This document shows positions 18,376 through 29,099 of a DNA stretch of 64,000 bases, in pieces; within the stretch, counting starts at the first letter, position 1, and each line of letters opens with the position of its first letter. Made by a program: the position numbers and the translations under genes. A model generated the notes under the pieces. The model saw only the letters and a program-made list of their open reading frames with translations, did no database searches and was not told the DNA's origin. Source of the stretch: Pseudomonas putida (lineage in GTDB: Bacteria > Pseudomonadota > Gammaproteobacteria > Pseudomonadales > Pseudomonadaceae); the NCBI RefSeq assembly GCF_028682455.1, contig NZ_JANHLD010000001.1, forward strand, positions 744,001-808,000, in the 5' to 3' direction.

Positions 18376-20298
18376 ATGCCCATTATTACTCTTCCCGATG
18401 GCAGTCAACGTTCCTTCGACAAGGCCGTATCCGTAGCCGAAGTCGCCGCATCCATCGGTGCCGGCCTTGCCAAGGCCACCGTCGCCGGCAAGGTCGACGG
18501 CAAGCTGGTCGATGCCTGCGACCTGATCGAGCACGACGCCAGTCTGCAAATCATCACGCCCAAGGACGAAGAGGGGCTGGAGATCATCCGTCACTCGTGC
18601 GCTCACTTGGTCGGTCATGCCGTCAAGCAACTGTACCCGACCGCCAAAATGGTCATCGGGCCGGTCATCGACGAAGGTTTCTATTACGACATCGCCTACG
18701 AGCGTCCCTTCACGCCTGACGACATGGCGGCGATCGAACAGCGCATGCAGCAGCTGATCGACAAGGATTACGACGTCATCAAGAAGGTCACCCCGCGCGC
18801 CGAGGTGATCGAGGTGTTCAAGGCCCGCGGCGAAGACTACAAGCTGCGCCTGGTCGAAGACATGCCGGATGAACAGGCCATGGGCCTGTACTACCACGAA
18901 GAATATGTCGACATGTGCCGCGGTCCGCACGTGCCGAACACCCGCTTCCTGAAGTCCTTCAAGCTGACCAAGCTGTCGGGCGCCTACTGGCGCGGCGATG
19001 CCAAGAACGAGCAGCTGCAGCGTGTCTACGGCACTGCCTGGGCCGACAAGAAGCAGCTGGCTGCGTATATCCAGCGCATCGAAGAAGCGGAAAAACGCGA
19101 TCACCGTAAGATCGGCAAGCGCCTGGGCCTGTTCCACCTCCAGGAAGAAGCGCCGGGCATGGTGTTCTGGCACCCCAACGGCTGGACCCTGTACCAGGTG
19201 CTCGAGCAGTACATGCGCAAGGTGCAGCGTGACAACGGCTACCTGGAGATCAAGACCCCGCAAGTGGTCGATCGCTCCCTGTGGGAAAAGTCCGGTCACT
19301 GGGCCAACTACGCCGACAACATGTTCACCACCCAGTCGGAAAACCGCGACTACGCCATCAAGCCGATGAACTGCCCTTGCCACGTGCAGGTGTTCAATCA
19401 GGGCCTGAAGAGCTACCGCGAGCTGCCGCTGCGTCTGGCCGAGTTCGGTGCTTGCCACCGTAACGAGCCATCGGGCGCCCTGCACGGCATCATGCGTGTG
19501 CGTGGCTTCACCCAGGATGATGCGCACATCTTCTGCACCGAAGAACAGATGCAGTCCGAGTCCGCCGCATTCATCAAGCTGACCATGGATGTCTACGCCG
19601 ATTTCGGCTTCAAGGACATCGAAATGAAGCTGTCCACCCGTCCTGAGAAACGCGTGGGTTCCGATGAGCTGTGGGATCGCGCCGAAGCCGCGTTGGCTGC
19701 AGCACTCGACAGCGCCGGCCTGCCGTACGACCTGCAGCCGGGTGAGGGCGCCTTCTACGGTCCGAAGATCGAGTTCTCGCTCAAAGATTGCCTCGGCCGT
19801 GTCTGGCAGTGTGGTACCCTGCAGCTCGACTTCAACCTGCCGATCCGTCTGGGCGCAGAATTCGTCTCCGAAGACAACGGCCGTAAGCATCCAGTCATGC
19901 TGCACCGTGCGATCCTCGGTTCGTTCGAGCGTTTCGTCGGAATTCTGATCGAGCACTACGAAGGTGCTTTCCCGGCTTGGCTCGCGCCAACCCAGGCGGT
20001 GATCATGAATATCACCGACAAGCAGGCCGAATTCGCCCTGAATGTTGAAAAAACTCTCAATGAAAGCGGATTCCGTGCCAAGTCCGACTTGAGAAATGAG
20101 AAGATCGGCTTTAAAATCCGCGAGCATACTTTGCTCAAGGTCCCTTACCTTTTGGTTATAGGGGACCGTGAGGTCGAAACGCAAACCGTCGCCGTACGTA
20201 CCCGAGAAGGCGCAGACCTTGGCTCCATGCCGGTCGCCCAGTTCGCGGAGTTCCTTGCGCAGTCGGTTTCCCGGCGTGGTCGCCAAGAATCGGAGTAA
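18376..20298 (+). CDS. thrS: threonine-tRNA ligase
   Basis: A 640-residue class II synthetase of standard length. An N-terminal TGS domain ([19 protein letters not shown]) is followed by the editing domain with [12 protein letters not shown] (its HxxxH zinc/editing motif), then the catalytic core with [15 protein letters not shown] and the C-terminal anticodon-binding domain. It charges tRNA-Thr and edits Ser. The start has a strong AGGAGAGGAGG site. It heads the operon thrS-infC-rpmI-rplT. Confidence 0.97.
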   Translation: MPIITLPDGSQRSFDKAVSVAEVAASIGAGLAKATVAGKVDGKLVDACDLIEHDASLQIITPKDEEGLEIIRHSCAHLVGHAVKQLYPTAKMVIGPVIDEGFYYDIAYERPFTPDDMAAIEQRMQQLIDKDYDVIKKVTPRAEVIEVFKARGEDYKLRLVEDMPDEQAMGLYYHEEYVDMCRGPHVPNTRFLKSFKLTKLSGAYWRGDAKNEQLQRVYGTAWADKKQLAAYIQRIEEAEKRDHRKIGKRLGLFHLQEEAPGMVFWHPNGWTLYQVLEQYMRKVQRDNGYLEIKTPQVVDRSLWEKSGHWANYADNMFTTQSENRDYAIKPMNCPCHVQVFNQGLKSYRELPLRLAEFGACHRNEPSGALHGIMRVRGFTQDDAHIFCTEEQMQSESAAFIKLTMDVYADFGFKDIEMKLSTRPEKRVGSDELWDRAEAALAAALDSAGLPYDLQPGEGAFYGPKIEFSLKDCLGRVWQCGTLQLDFNLPIRLGAEFVSEDNGRKHPVMLHRAILGSFERFVGILIEHYEGAFPAWLAPTQAVIMNITDKQAEFALNVEKTLNESGFRAKSDLRNEKIGFKIREHTLLKVPYLLVIGDREVETQTVAVRTREGADLGSMPVAQFAEFLAQSVSRRGRQESE

Positions 20299-20303
20299 TT
20301 ACT

Positions 20304-20849
20304 ATTAAGCGTGATATGAGAAACGATAAACGAGCTGCACCGAAGGCCCCGATCAACGAGAATATCTCGGCACGCGAGGTTCGGTTAATTGGCGCTGACG
20401 GCGAGCAGATTGGCATCGTCTCGATCGATGAAGCGCTTCGTATCGCTGAAGAAGCGAAGCTGGATCTGGTAGAGATTTCTGCCGACGCGGTACCTCCTGT
20501 TTGCCGCGTCATGGACTACGGCAAGAGCCTTTTCGAGAAGAAAAAGCAGCAGGCCGCCGCCAAGAAGAATCAGAAGCAGATCCAGATTAAAGAAATCAAG
20601 TTTCGTCCAGGGACGGAGGAAGGGGATTACCAGGTAAAACTACGCAACCTGGTACGTTTCCTTAGTGATGGGGACAAGGCCAAGATTTCCCTGCGTTTTC
20701 GCGGCCGTGAGATGGCTCACCAGGAGCTGGGTATGGAACTGCTGAAGCGGGTCGAAGCTGACCTCGCCGAATACGGTACCGTCGAACAGCATCCGAAGAT
20801 GGAAGGACGCCAGCTTATGATGGTCATCGCCCCCAAGAAAAAGAAATAA
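20304..20849 (+). CDS. infC: translation initiation factor IF-3, ATT start
   Basis: A 181-residue IF-3 with the [19 protein letters not shown] opening, the basic linker [15 protein letters not shown] and the C-terminal [18 protein letters not shown] domain. The start is taken as ATT at 20304 because CGGAG (20291-20295) lies 8 nt before it but 20 nt before the first ATG at 20316. A rare AUU start is known for infC in E. coli, where IF-3 rejects it and so limits its own synthesis. Confidence 0.9.
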   Translation: MKRDMRNDKRAAPKAPINENISAREVRLIGADGEQIGIVSIDEALRIAEEAKLDLVEISADAVPPVCRVMDYGKSLFEKKKQQAAAKKNQKQIQIKEIKFRPGTEEGDYQVKLRNLVRFLSDGDKAKISLRFRGREMAHQELGMELLKRVEADLAEYGTVEQHPKMEGRQLMMVIAPKKKK

Positions 20850-20909
20850 CCACCAGGGCACGGCAGGCCTTGCGGTTATGTTTATCAACTGAATGCGGAG
20901 TATCCGAAC

Positions 20910-21104
20910 ATGCCAAAGATGAAAACCAAAAGCGGTGCAGCCAAGCGTTTCTTGAAAACGGCTAACGGCATCAAGCACAAGCACGCTTTCAAGAGCCACA
21001 TCCTGACCAAAATGTCGACCAAGCGTAAGCGTCAACTTCGCGGTAGCAGCCTGCTGCACGCGTCGGACGTTGCAAAAGTCGAGCGCATGCTGCGCCTTCG
21101 TTAA
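20910..21104 (+). CDS. rpmI: 50S ribosomal protein L35
   Basis: A 64-residue basic protein with the L35 signature [14 protein letters not shown] and [13 protein letters not shown]. It is part of the large subunit. It lies between infC and rplT as in most bacteria; GGAG precedes the ATG. Confidence 0.97.
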   Translation: MPKMKTKSGAAKRFLKTANGIKHKHAFKSHILTKMSTKRKRQLRGSSLLHASDVAKVERMLRLR

Positions 21105-21133
21105 TTTTTGGTCAAAGATAGAGGAAATTACTC

Positions 21134-22611
<1,478 letters not shown>

Positions 22612-22647
22612 GTCGCGCACCCGTAACGAATCTTTCAGGAGAGCAGG

Positions 22648-25023
22648 ATGAAATTCAGTGAAAAATGGCTGCGCGGTTGGGTCAACCCGCAGGTATCCCG
22701 AGACGAGCTGGTTGCCCGTCTGTCCATGGCCGGTCTTGAAGTCGACAGCGTTACCCCGGCTGCCGGCCAATTCAGCGGTATCGTCGTGGGTGAGGTGCTG
22801 AGCACCGAGCAGCATCCAGATGCCGACAAGCTGCGTGTGTGCCAGGTCAGCAACGGCAGCGAGACCTTCCAGGTAGTGTGCGGCGCGCCCAATGTGCGCC
22901 CTGGCCTGAAGATCCCGTTTGCCATGATCGGCGCCGAACTGCCGGGCGACTTCAAGATCAAGAAAGCCAAGCTGCGTGGCGTTGAATCCAACGGCATGTT
23001 GTGCTCGGCGGCCGAGCTACAGATCAGCGAAGAGAACGACGGCCTGTTGGAACTGGCTGCCGACGCCCCGGTGGGCGAAGACATTCGCGTGTACCTGGAC
23101 CTGGACGACGCCAGTATCGAGGTCGACCTGACCCCGAACCGCGGCGACTGCCTGTCCCTGGCTGGCCTGGCCCGTGAAGTTGGCGCCCTGTACGCCGAGC
23201 CGGTCACTCGCCCGCAAGTCCCCGCCGTTGCTGCCGTGCACGACGAAGTACGCCCGGTCGAAGTCCTGGCCCCAGCCGCTTGCCCGCGTTACCTGGGCCG
23301 TGTCATCCGCAACGTCGACCTGTCGCGTCCGACCCCGTTGTGGATGGTCGAGCGCCTGCGTCGCGCTGACGTACGCAGTATCGACGCTGCCGTCGACATC
23401 ACCAACTATGTGATGCTCGAGCTGGGTCAGCCGCTGCACGCATTCGATCTCGCCGAAATCAATGGCGGTATCCGTGTGCGCATGGCCGAGGAGGGCGAGA
23501 AGCTCGTTCTGCTTGATGGCCAGGAAGTAGCATTGCGCAGCGATACCCTGGTTATCGCCGACCACACCCGCGCCCTGGCTATCGCCGGCGTCATGGGTGG
23601 CGAGCACAGTGGTGTGTCTGCCACCACGCGTGACATCTTCCTTGAAAGCGCCTTCTTCGAGCCGATTTCGGTCGCTGGCAAGGCCCGTTCCTATGGCCTG
23701 CACACCGACGCTTCGCACCGCTACGAGCGTGGCGTCGACTCGCAGCTCGCCCGCGAAGCCATGGAGCGCGCCACTGGTCTGCTGCTGGAGATCGTCGGCG
23801 GTGAAGCCGGTCCGGTTATCGAAACCGTCAGCGAACAGCACCTGCCAAAGATTGCACCGGTGACCCTGCGTTCCGAGCGCATCAATCAGATGCTCGGCAT
23901 GGACATGGACACCGCGGAAGTCGAGCGCCTGCTCAACGCCCTGGGCCTGAAAACCAGCGGTGAAGCCGGGCAGTGGCAGGTCGAAGTTCCAAGCCATCGC
24001 TTTGACATCAGCCTGGAAGTCGATTTGATCGAAGAGCTGGCCCGCCTGTACGGCTACAACCGCCTGCCGGTTCGTTATCCGCGAGCGCGCCTGGCCCCGC
24101 AAGCCAAGGCCGAGGCTCGTGGCGAACTGCCGGCCCTGCGCCGCCTGCTGGTTGCCCGCGGTTACCAGGAAGCCATCACCTATAGCTTCATCGACCCGAA
24201 ACTATTCGAACTGTTCAGCCCGGGCGTCGAGCCGCTGCTGCTGGCCAACCCGATCTCCAGCGACATGGCGGCCATGCGTGCCTCCCTGTGGCCGGGCCTG
24301 GTCAAGTCGCTGCAGCACAACCTCAACCGCCAGCAAGACCGCGTGCGCCTGTTCGAGAGCGGTCTGCGCTTTGTCGGCCAGCTGGGCAACCTGCAGCAGC
24401 AACCGATGCTCGCTGGCGTGGTGTGCGGCAGCCGCCTGCCGGAAGGCTGGGCCAACGGTCGCGACACCATCGACTTCTTCGACGTCAAGGCTGATGTAGA
24501 AGCCCTGTTGGGCTTCTCGGGTTCGCTGGCCGAATTCAGCTTCGTACCGGGCAAGCACCCGGCGCTGCACCCGGGCCAAACTGCCCGCATCGAGCGTGCC
24601 GGTCGCGAAGTCGGTTACCTCGGTGCGATCCACCCGGAGCTGGCCAAGACCCTGGGCCTGGACCGTCCGGTGTTTGTCTTCGAGCTGGTATTGGGTGAAG
24701 TGGCCGAAGGCCGCCTGCCGAAGTTCAGCGAACTGTCGAAATTCCCTGAAGTCCGTCGTGACCTGGCTTTGGTAGCAGGACGTGATGTTGCTTCGAGCTC
24801 GGTGCTTGAAGTAATTCGTGACAATGCAGGCGAATGGCTGACAGACCTCAGGCTGTTTGATGTTTATCAGGGTAAAGGTATTGATCCTGATAGAAAAAGC
24901 CTGGCCGTTGGCTTGACCTGGCAGCATCCATCGCGCACTCTTAATGATGAAGAGGTGAATACCGCGACCCAAAACATCCTCACCTCGCTCGAACAAAGGT
25001 TGAACACCACGTTAAGGAAATAG
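22648..25023 (+). CDS. pheT: phenylalanine-tRNA ligase, beta subunit
   Basis: A 791-residue subunit of normal length. The order is an N-terminal EMAP-like tRNA-binding domain (VVGEVLSTEQHPDADKLRVC), the B3/B4 editing domain for mischarged Tyr, the B5 region and a C-terminal anticodon-binding ferredoxin fold (KFPEVRRDLALVAGRDV). It edits and recognises tRNA but lacks the main active site. CAGGAG precedes the ATG, and ihfA follows after 3 bp. Confidence 0.97.
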   Translation: MKFSEKWLRGWVNPQVSRDELVARLSMAGLEVDSVTPAAGQFSGIVVGEVLSTEQHPDADKLRVCQVSNGSETFQVVCGAPNVRPGLKIPFAMIGAELPGDFKIKKAKLRGVESNGMLCSAAELQISEENDGLLELAADAPVGEDIRVYLDLDDASIEVDLTPNRGDCLSLAGLAREVGALYAEPVTRPQVPAVAAVHDEVRPVEVLAPAACPRYLGRVIRNVDLSRPTPLWMVERLRRADVRSIDAAVDITNYVMLELGQPLHAFDLAEINGGIRVRMAEEGEKLVLLDGQEVALRSDTLVIADHTRALAIAGVMGGEHSGVSATTRDIFLESAFFEPISVAGKARSYGLHTDASHRYERGVDSQLAREAMERATGLLLEIVGGEAGPVIETVSEQHLPKIAPVTLRSERINQMLGMDMDTAEVERLLNALGLKTSGEAGQWQVEVPSHRFDISLEVDLIEELARLYGYNRLPVRYPRARLAPQAKAEARGELPALRRLLVARGYQEAITYSFIDPKLFELFSPGVEPLLLANPISSDMAAMRASLWPGLVKSLQHNLNRQQDRVRLFESGLRFVGQLGNLQQQPMLAGVVCGSRLPEGWANGRDTIDFFDVKADVEALLGFSGSLAEFSFVPGKHPALHPGQTARIERAGREVGYLGAIHPELAKTLGLDRPVFVFELVLGEVAEGRLPKFSELSKFPEVRRDLALVAGRDVASSSVLEVIRDNAGEWLTDLRLFDVYQGKGIDPDRKSLAVGLTWQHPSRTLNDEEVNTATQNILTSLEQRLNTTLRK

Positions 25024-25026
25024 CGT

Positions 25027-25329
25027 ATGGGTGCTCTGACGAAAGCTGAGATGGCCGAACGGCTGTACGAGGAGCTGGGCCTGAATAAACGTGAGGCCAA
25101 GGAATTGGTCGAACTGTTCTTTGAGGAAATCAGGCACGCTCTAGAAGACAACGAGCAGGTCAAATTGTCCGGATTCGGCAATTTCGACCTGCGTGACAAG
25201 CGCCAGCGGCCGGGCCGCAACCCCAAGACAGGGGAAGAGATCCCGATCACGGCGCGTCGAGTCGTCACCTTTCGTCCAGGGCAGAAGTTGAAAGCCCGAG
25301 TTGAGGCCTATGCTGGAACCAAGTCATAA
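25027..25329 (+). CDS. ihfA: integration host factor, alpha subunit
   Basis: A 100-residue HU/IHF-family DNA-bending protein, with [20 protein letters not shown] at the N-terminus and the DNA-binding arm [19 protein letters not shown]. It pairs with IhfB to bend DNA in recombination, replication and transcription. The pheST-ihfA order is conserved in gammaproteobacteria. It overlaps the next gene by 20 bp. Confidence 0.97.
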   Translation: MGALTKAEMAERLYEELGLNKREAKELVELFFEEIRHALEDNEQVKLSGFGNFDLRDKRQRPGRNPKTGEEIPITARRVVTFRPGQKLKARVEAYAGTKS

Positions 25330-25666
25330 CGACGAGCTTCCGCCGATTCCAGGCAAACGCTACTTCACTATTGGTGAAGTCAGCGAGCTTTGTGCGGTAA
25401 AACCGCACGTGCTCCGCTACTGGGAGCAGGAATTCCCCCAACTCAACCCGGTGAAGCGCCGCGGCAACCGACGGTATTACCAGCGCCAGGACGTGCTGAT
25501 GATCCGCCAGATCCGCGCGCTGCTGTACGACCAAGGCTTCACCATAGGCGGGGCGCGTTTGCGCCTCTCTGGCGATGAAGCCAAGGACGACACCACCCAA
25601 TACAAACAATTGATCCGGCAGATGATTGTCGAGCTTGAGGATGTATTGGTGGTGCTGAAGAAGTAA
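25310..25666 (+). CDS. MerR-family transcriptional regulator
   Basis: A 118-residue regulator with the MerR winged helix ([25 protein letters not shown], then [11 protein letters not shown]) and a C-terminal dimerisation helix ending in [12 protein letters not shown]. There is no ligand-binding domain, so the signal is unknown. It starts inside ihfA and is therefore coupled to it. This gene between ihfA and the tRNA-Pro gene is common in Pseudomonas. Confidence 0.88.
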   Translation: MLEPSHNDELPPIPGKRYFTIGEVSELCAVKPHVLRYWEQEFPQLNPVKRRGNRRYYQRQDVLMIRQIRALLYDQGFTIGGARLRLSGDEAKDDTTQYKQLIRQMIVELEDVLVVLKK

Positions 25667-25772
25667 CCTCTATCGGGCCATGAATTTTGGAAAAAATGCT
25701 TCCATAATTCAAAAGGTTAGGGTAAATTCTTCAACGTTCTCAGCAACTAGGGGAACATGCTTCAAGCCCAGT

Positions 25773-25849
25773 CGGGGCGTAGCGCAGCCCGGTAGCGCAC
25801 TTGCATGGGGTGCAAGGGGTCGAGTGTTCGAATCACTCCGTCCCGACCA
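25773..25849 (+). tRNA. tRNA-Pro(GGG), prophage attachment gene
   Basis: A 77-nt cloverleaf: acceptor CGGGGCG/CGTCCCG, anticodon loop ATGGGGT in stem CTTGC/GCAAG (anticodon GGG), T arm GTGTTCGAATCAC, encoded CCA. The phage integrase gene follows 80 bp downstream, so the 3' half of this gene is the likely attachment site and the gene has been kept whole. Confidence 0.95.
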
Positions 25850-25865
25850 TTATATTCAATGACTT

Positions 25866-25895
25866 AGGCCAGATTCGTGAGAACTGGCCTTTTTC
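25866..25895. terminator. terminator between tRNA-Pro and integrase
   Basis: AGGCCAG/CTGGCCT stem with an 11-nt loop, then a T run. It would end the tRNA transcript. Confidence 0.6.
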
Positions 25896-25899
25896 ATGT

Positions 25900-25919
25900 G
25901 CGTGACTTTTGCGTGACTT
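25900..25919. repeat. tandem GCGTGACTT repeats, possible integrase arm sites
   Basis: GCGTGACTT occurs at 25900-25908 and 25911-25919, 11 bp apart (one helical turn), just behind the integrase stop. Such spaced repeats near attL are often integrase arm sites; this is inferred. Confidence 0.4.
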
Positions 25920-25928
25920 CTCCAATTT

Positions 25929-27107
25929 TCACGCCTGCCTCCTCTTCAGAATCGTCAGCACTGGTCCTCTCGAATCAGTGGCTGATACCATGTTTGCCGC
26001 CTCGATCAGTTGGCCAAGCTCGGCGCCCGAGTAGTGACTGGTGATGCTCCCGTTCTTGTGCCCGAGCAGCGCCTTGCGGTCTTCCTCGGTTACCCCGGCA
26101 GCCTTCAGGCGGCGGCCGAAAGTGTGCTTCAGATCGTGAATCCTGATAGAAGCGTATCCAGGGTGAGCAGGGCGAAGGTTTTTCTCCTGCCAGAGTTTCG
26201 CTGCTCTCACCCGTGCTTTCTTCCAGGCCGAATCGTTCATACGATGCATCGCGGTGTCGTTGTACGGGAAAACCCACTCCCGGCTGATGCCACGCTGCCT
26301 GTCGATGATCGACTTGGCCACGCTATTCAGCACCACCAGGCGCTCATCTCGGTTCTTTACTCCCGAGTTGGCGTGCCGGCCGCCGAAGTCGGCGGGGATC
26401 AGGAACACACTCGTTCCCAGCTCTGGTACTGAAATCTCCCAATCCCACTTCAATTTGCAGACCTCCTGCTCGCGACACCCTGTGTTCACCTTGAACAAGG
26501 CCATCGTCTGTAGGTGAGCCGGCAACTCTCCGAAAAGGATCGACTGCTCTTCCCAGGACAATGGGTAGGGCTTCCTGCTAGATCTTTTCTCTTCCAACTT
26601 GCTCAGCAGTGGCACGCTATCGAGCCACGGCCTGCGCTCCTCGTCTCGCCATTTCCTTGCACACAACGACAGAACCCGGATCACGCGCTCGATCGCGATG
26701 TTCACTGTGCGGTTGGTTACCGCGGGCTTTACCTTGCCGTCTGGTAGCACCTGGTCGGACTGGCGTTCCGCAATGAACGCCTCCAGGGCCTGATCGTCAA
26801 TATGGGTTAGCGGCAGGTCTCCGATGTAAGGATCCAGCTGCTTCAGGCACAAAGCCGTCAAACGTATCGACGGCTGGTCTCGGTGCTCAAGGATGTAGCG
26901 AGTTGCTGCTTCCCTGAACGTGCGTACCTGACGAACCCCATAAACCTTCCGCTGGCGAATCTGCTCGAGCCGGTGAATCAGGTAGCGCTCTGCTTCTTCC
27001 CGCTCACCAGTTCCAGTGCTCTCGTAAAGTCTTTCTCCGTTGATTTTCTTGTCGATGTGCCAAATGCCGTTCCTTTGGGAAAGGCCCGTGATTGTCTTTC
27101 GCGCCAT
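25929..27107 (-). CDS. int: tyrosine site-specific integrase
   Basis: A 392-residue phage integrase. An N-terminal arm-binding part (TGLSQRNGIWHIDKKINGER) is followed by a SAM-like core domain and the catalytic domain with Arg212 (NTGCREQEV), His324-x-x-Lys327 in HDLKHTF, His350 (LLGHKNG) and nucleophile Tyr359 (SHYSG). The second Arg of the usual R-H-R-Y set is Lys here. It inserts and, with a partner, excises the phage at tRNA-Pro. AGGAG lies upstream of ATG 27107. Confidence 0.93.
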   Translation of the reverse strand: MARKTITGLSQRNGIWHIDKKINGERLYESTGTGEREEAERYLIHRLEQIRQRKVYGVRQVRTFREAATRYILEHRDQPSIRLTALCLKQLDPYIGDLPLTHIDDQALEAFIAERQSDQVLPDGKVKPAVTNRTVNIAIERVIRVLSLCARKWRDEERRPWLDSVPLLSKLEEKRSSRKPYPLSWEEQSILFGELPAHLQTMALFKVNTGCREQEVCKLKWDWEISVPELGTSVFLIPADFGGRHANSGVKNRDERLVVLNSVAKSIIDRQRGISREWVFPYNDTAMHRMNDSAWKKARVRAAKLWQEKNLRPAHPGYASIRIHDLKHTFGRRLKAAGVTEEDRKALLGHKNGSITSHYSGAELGQLIEAANMVSATDSRGPVLTILKRRQA

Positions 27108-27382
27108 CCTTTATCTCCTGATGGACGCTCGCTGCCGGGTGATTGTCGTCCCTGAGCGCCGTCTTTCGCAATTGCCATGGCCAGGATGTAATCGTTCATC
27201 CAGGCATCCAGTTCTTCCCGGTCAAAGCCGACGCCGCGCTCTCCGATGGGGAATTCGCTCACATACGGTCTGACGGTTTTGTTGAATTCAGCTCGGCACA
27301 TGCCGAGGTACTTTGGAGCTTCGCCTGCGCGGAGAATGCGCGGCAGAATTCGTGCGGCCGGTGCCGCGCTGGCGTTTGCCAT
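26978..27382 (-). CDS. small DNA-binding protein upstream of integrase, AlpA/excisionase-like
   Basis: A 134-residue protein. Residues ~15-60 (ILRAGEAPKYLGMCRAEFNK, then RPYVSEFPIG, and FDREELDAWM) look like the MerR/AlpA helix-turn-helix in which a tyrosine/leucine turn selects DNA. The C-terminal part ends in GTSTRKSTEKDFTRALELVS and overlaps the integrase start by 130 bp in another frame. Such proteins next to int usually act as excisionase or repressor of int. The role is inferred. Confidence 0.65.
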   Translation of the reverse strand: MANASAAPAARILPRILRAGEAPKYLGMCRAEFNKTVRPYVSEFPIGERGVGFDREELDAWMNDYILAMAIAKDGAQGRQSPGSERPSGDKGWRERQSRAFPKGTAFGTSTRKSTEKDFTRALELVSGKKQSAT

Positions 27383-27426
27383 GGATGTTTGTCTCCACGC
27401 CGCCGGCGGCGGCACAGTAGGAAGGT

Positions 27427-27603
27427 TTATGCGAGGAAGTGGTGGCCGACAGACGCGGTCCGGGCGGCCTGCTCGGTACGGAACATGAGCCTGGTGGTGC
27501 TGGTTCTGCCCCAGCTGTCGTATTCCACGTCGACCCACCAGTGGCCGAACTTGCGGTACGGCTCGCCGAGGATCTTCGTGACGTAGCAGTCGATCAGGTT
27601 CAT
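27427..27603 (-). CDS. hypothetical phage protein
   Basis: A 58-residue protein (MNLIDCYVTKILGEPYRKFG, then WVDVEYDSWGRTT and ARTASVGHHFLA) with GGAGATAACCC before the ATG. Tryptophan- and tyrosine-rich; resembles small early genes of Pseudomonas phages. Function unknown. Confidence 0.65.
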   Translation of the reverse strand: MNLIDCYVTKILGEPYRKFGHWWVDVEYDSWGRTSTTRLMFRTEQAARTASVGHHFLA

Positions 27604-27646
27604 GGGTTATCTCCACGCCGCGCATGGCGGCAGAGGTGAGGAGGGG

Positions 27647-28027
27647 TTAGGCCTTGGCCGGGAACCACTCGTTGTCGAATTCGAACTGGCTGACTAGCTC
27701 GACGGAGATGTGAGGGATCTCGCGCTCGAAGCGCAGCGTGCCGTAATGACGCTCGACGAAAGCCTTCGCCTCTTCGACGAAATGCTCTTTGAATATGCGC
27801 AGCAAGTGGTCGGCTGCCTTCTCGTAGTCCTCTTCCCGGTAGTTCTCCTCGACCAAGCCACCGCGGCAGACTCGCCACACGCAGCGCTTGGGCTGGGCCT
27901 CGGCGGTCTTGATCTTTTCGGCCATCTTGTCGCGGGCGTAGCGCAACTGGTCCAGGGTCAATGTCTCCACCCACTGATCTGTGCTGACTCGCATGGTGTG
28001 GCCTTGGTGACAGGTGATTTCAGGCAT
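27647..28027 (-). CDS. hypothetical early phage protein
   Basis: A 126-residue acidic protein. The first 60 residues hold CHQGHTM and CVWRVCRG Cys/His pairs that could bind metal; the remainder is helical (EKAADHLLRIFKEHFVEEAK) and charged. GAGG precedes the ATG. No family recognised. Confidence 0.65.
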   Translation of the reverse strand: MPEITCHQGHTMRVSTDQWVETLTLDQLRYARDKMAEKIKTAEAQPKRCVWRVCRGGLVEENYREEDYEKAADHLLRIFKEHFVEEAKAFVERHYGTLRFEREIPHISVELVSQFEFDNEWFPAKA

Positions 28028-28079
28028 GAGTGGTCCTCGCCCACCTACCGGCAGGCTTGAGTTGTTGTAGGGGGTGGGG

Positions 28080-28313
28080 TTACTGAATCTTGCCGGTGAG
28101 GCGTTCGCGCCAAGTCAGGCGCCGGGGCAGGTGTTCGCGGTCGTCAACCTCGACCACTACATAGGCTGTTCGGTCAAAGGCGGCGTCACGTCTCGCAGCA
28201 AGCAGGCATGCTTCGTCATCAGCGGTTTGCTGGGTGGTCGCGTTCAGCTCGTGCACATCGAAGCCTTTACTGCTGACGTGCCAGCCGTGGACCACGGCAA
28301 TGAATCGGCTCAT
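28080..28313 (-). CDS. hypothetical phage protein
   Basis: A 77-residue protein: MSRFIAVVHGWHVSSKGFDV, then a helix with DDEACLLAARRDAA and YVVVEVDDRE. Its ATG overlaps the stop of a 17-residue frame (ATGA), so translation is coupled to it. Function unknown. Confidence 0.6.
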   Translation of the reverse strand: MSRFIAVVHGWHVSSKGFDVHELNATTQQTADDEACLLAARRDAAFDRTAYVVVEVDDREHLPRRLTWRERLTGKIQ

Positions 28314-28363
28314 CGCGGACCCCTGTAGATCAGGTAGGCCATGTACATCAGTGACAGGATCAT
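28310..28363 (-). CDS. 17-residue hydrophobic micro-protein
   Basis: MILSLMYMAYLIYRGPR, preceded by AGGAG. Its ATG overlaps the stop of the gene before it (ATGA), and its stop overlaps the ATG of the gene after it (ATGA). This double coupling is the main evidence for translation. It would insert in the membrane or serve only to pass ribosomes along. Confidence 0.4.
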   Translation of the reverse strand: MILSLMYMAYLIYRGPR

Positions 28364-28710
28364 TGCTTCTTCTCCTGTGCGCGGCGTGCAACCCCCTCCA
28401 TGATGGCGCTCGACATGCGCCGGCGTTCTTGTACTGCTGGGCTGTCGGGGTCGTTATTGGGGCCGAGCCAGCTCCGCGGGTCCTTCCCCATTGCCCGCTT
28501 CAAGCGACCGAAGTTCTCGTCGCGTTGCCAGACACAGCTGTACACCAAGAACGGTTTCTTGCCTTCCGTTTCGGCCTCGGCCAGCTTCCAGATGGCCTGT
28601 CGATCAAACGTCATGAGCGCATCCATGGCGCATACAGCCAGCCGCAGGTCCTCGTAGTCAGGGCGTTCGCCGGATTTCGCGGCTTCGATGATTTCGCCGA
28701 GAGTCTTCAT
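28360..28710 (-). CDS. hypothetical early phage protein
   Basis: A 116-residue charged, helical protein (MKTLGEIIEAAKSGERPDYE, then VCAMDALMTFDRQAIWKLAE). AAGGAG lies well placed before ATG 28710, and the start overlaps the end of the NinX-like gene by ATGA. Function unknown. Confidence 0.65.
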   Translation of the reverse strand: MKTLGEIIEAAKSGERPDYEDLRLAVCAMDALMTFDRQAIWKLAEAETEGKKPFLVYSCVWQRDENFGRLKRAMGKDPRSWLGPNNDPDSPAVQERRRMSSAIMEGVARRAQEKKQ

Positions 28711-29099
28711 GGCATCAGCTCCTTCGGCACCTGGACGGTATGGCCGAGTTTGTAGTGGACGAAGCCCCGGGAAAATGCGACTAGTGCAGTGGGCCCGTAG
28801 CACCAGGCGCCAGCAAGCCCCGGGCCGCCGCTGTACTGGACTTCTTCGCTTAGGCCTGGGCAGTGCTGGGTGCTTCCGTGGTGCTTGTCGATCAGTTGGC
28901 CACCAAGTGTCCAGTCTTCCCAAGGGTTGAAGCGTTTGGTGTGCTCGATGGCCTGGCCCTGGTACCGGGCGAACACCCGCCAGGGGTTGCCGTACTGCGG
29001 CGGGACCAGTTCAAGGTTCAGCCCTTCGGCCTTGCCAACGGCCCAGCCCAGCGCCTCGCCTGCCAGGTCTGACGTCTTTACTTCGATCAGGTCGGTCAT
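28707..29099 (-). CDS. NinX-like (DUF2591) phage protein
   Basis: A 130-residue protein with the pattern of DUF2591/NinX: MTDLIEVKTSDLAGEALGWA, then FNPWEDWTLGGQLIDKH and a C-terminal GPTALVAFSRGFVHYKLG. These proteins are common in early regions of lambdoid and Pseudomonas phages, with unknown biochemical role. ATGA overlaps link it to both neighbours. Confidence 0.65.
   Translation of the reverse strand: MTDLIEVKTSDLAGEALGWAVGKAEGLNLELVPPQYGNPWRVFARYQGQAIEHTKRFNPWEDWTLGGQLIDKHHGSTQHCPGLSEEVQYSGGPGLAGAWCYGPTALVAFSRGFVHYKLGHTVQVPKELMP

Noticed and set aside
18322..20286. 654-codon frame antisense to thrS
   Set aside because: It mirrors the codon structure of thrS, which is certain; the product is His/Gln/Val-rich without motifs.
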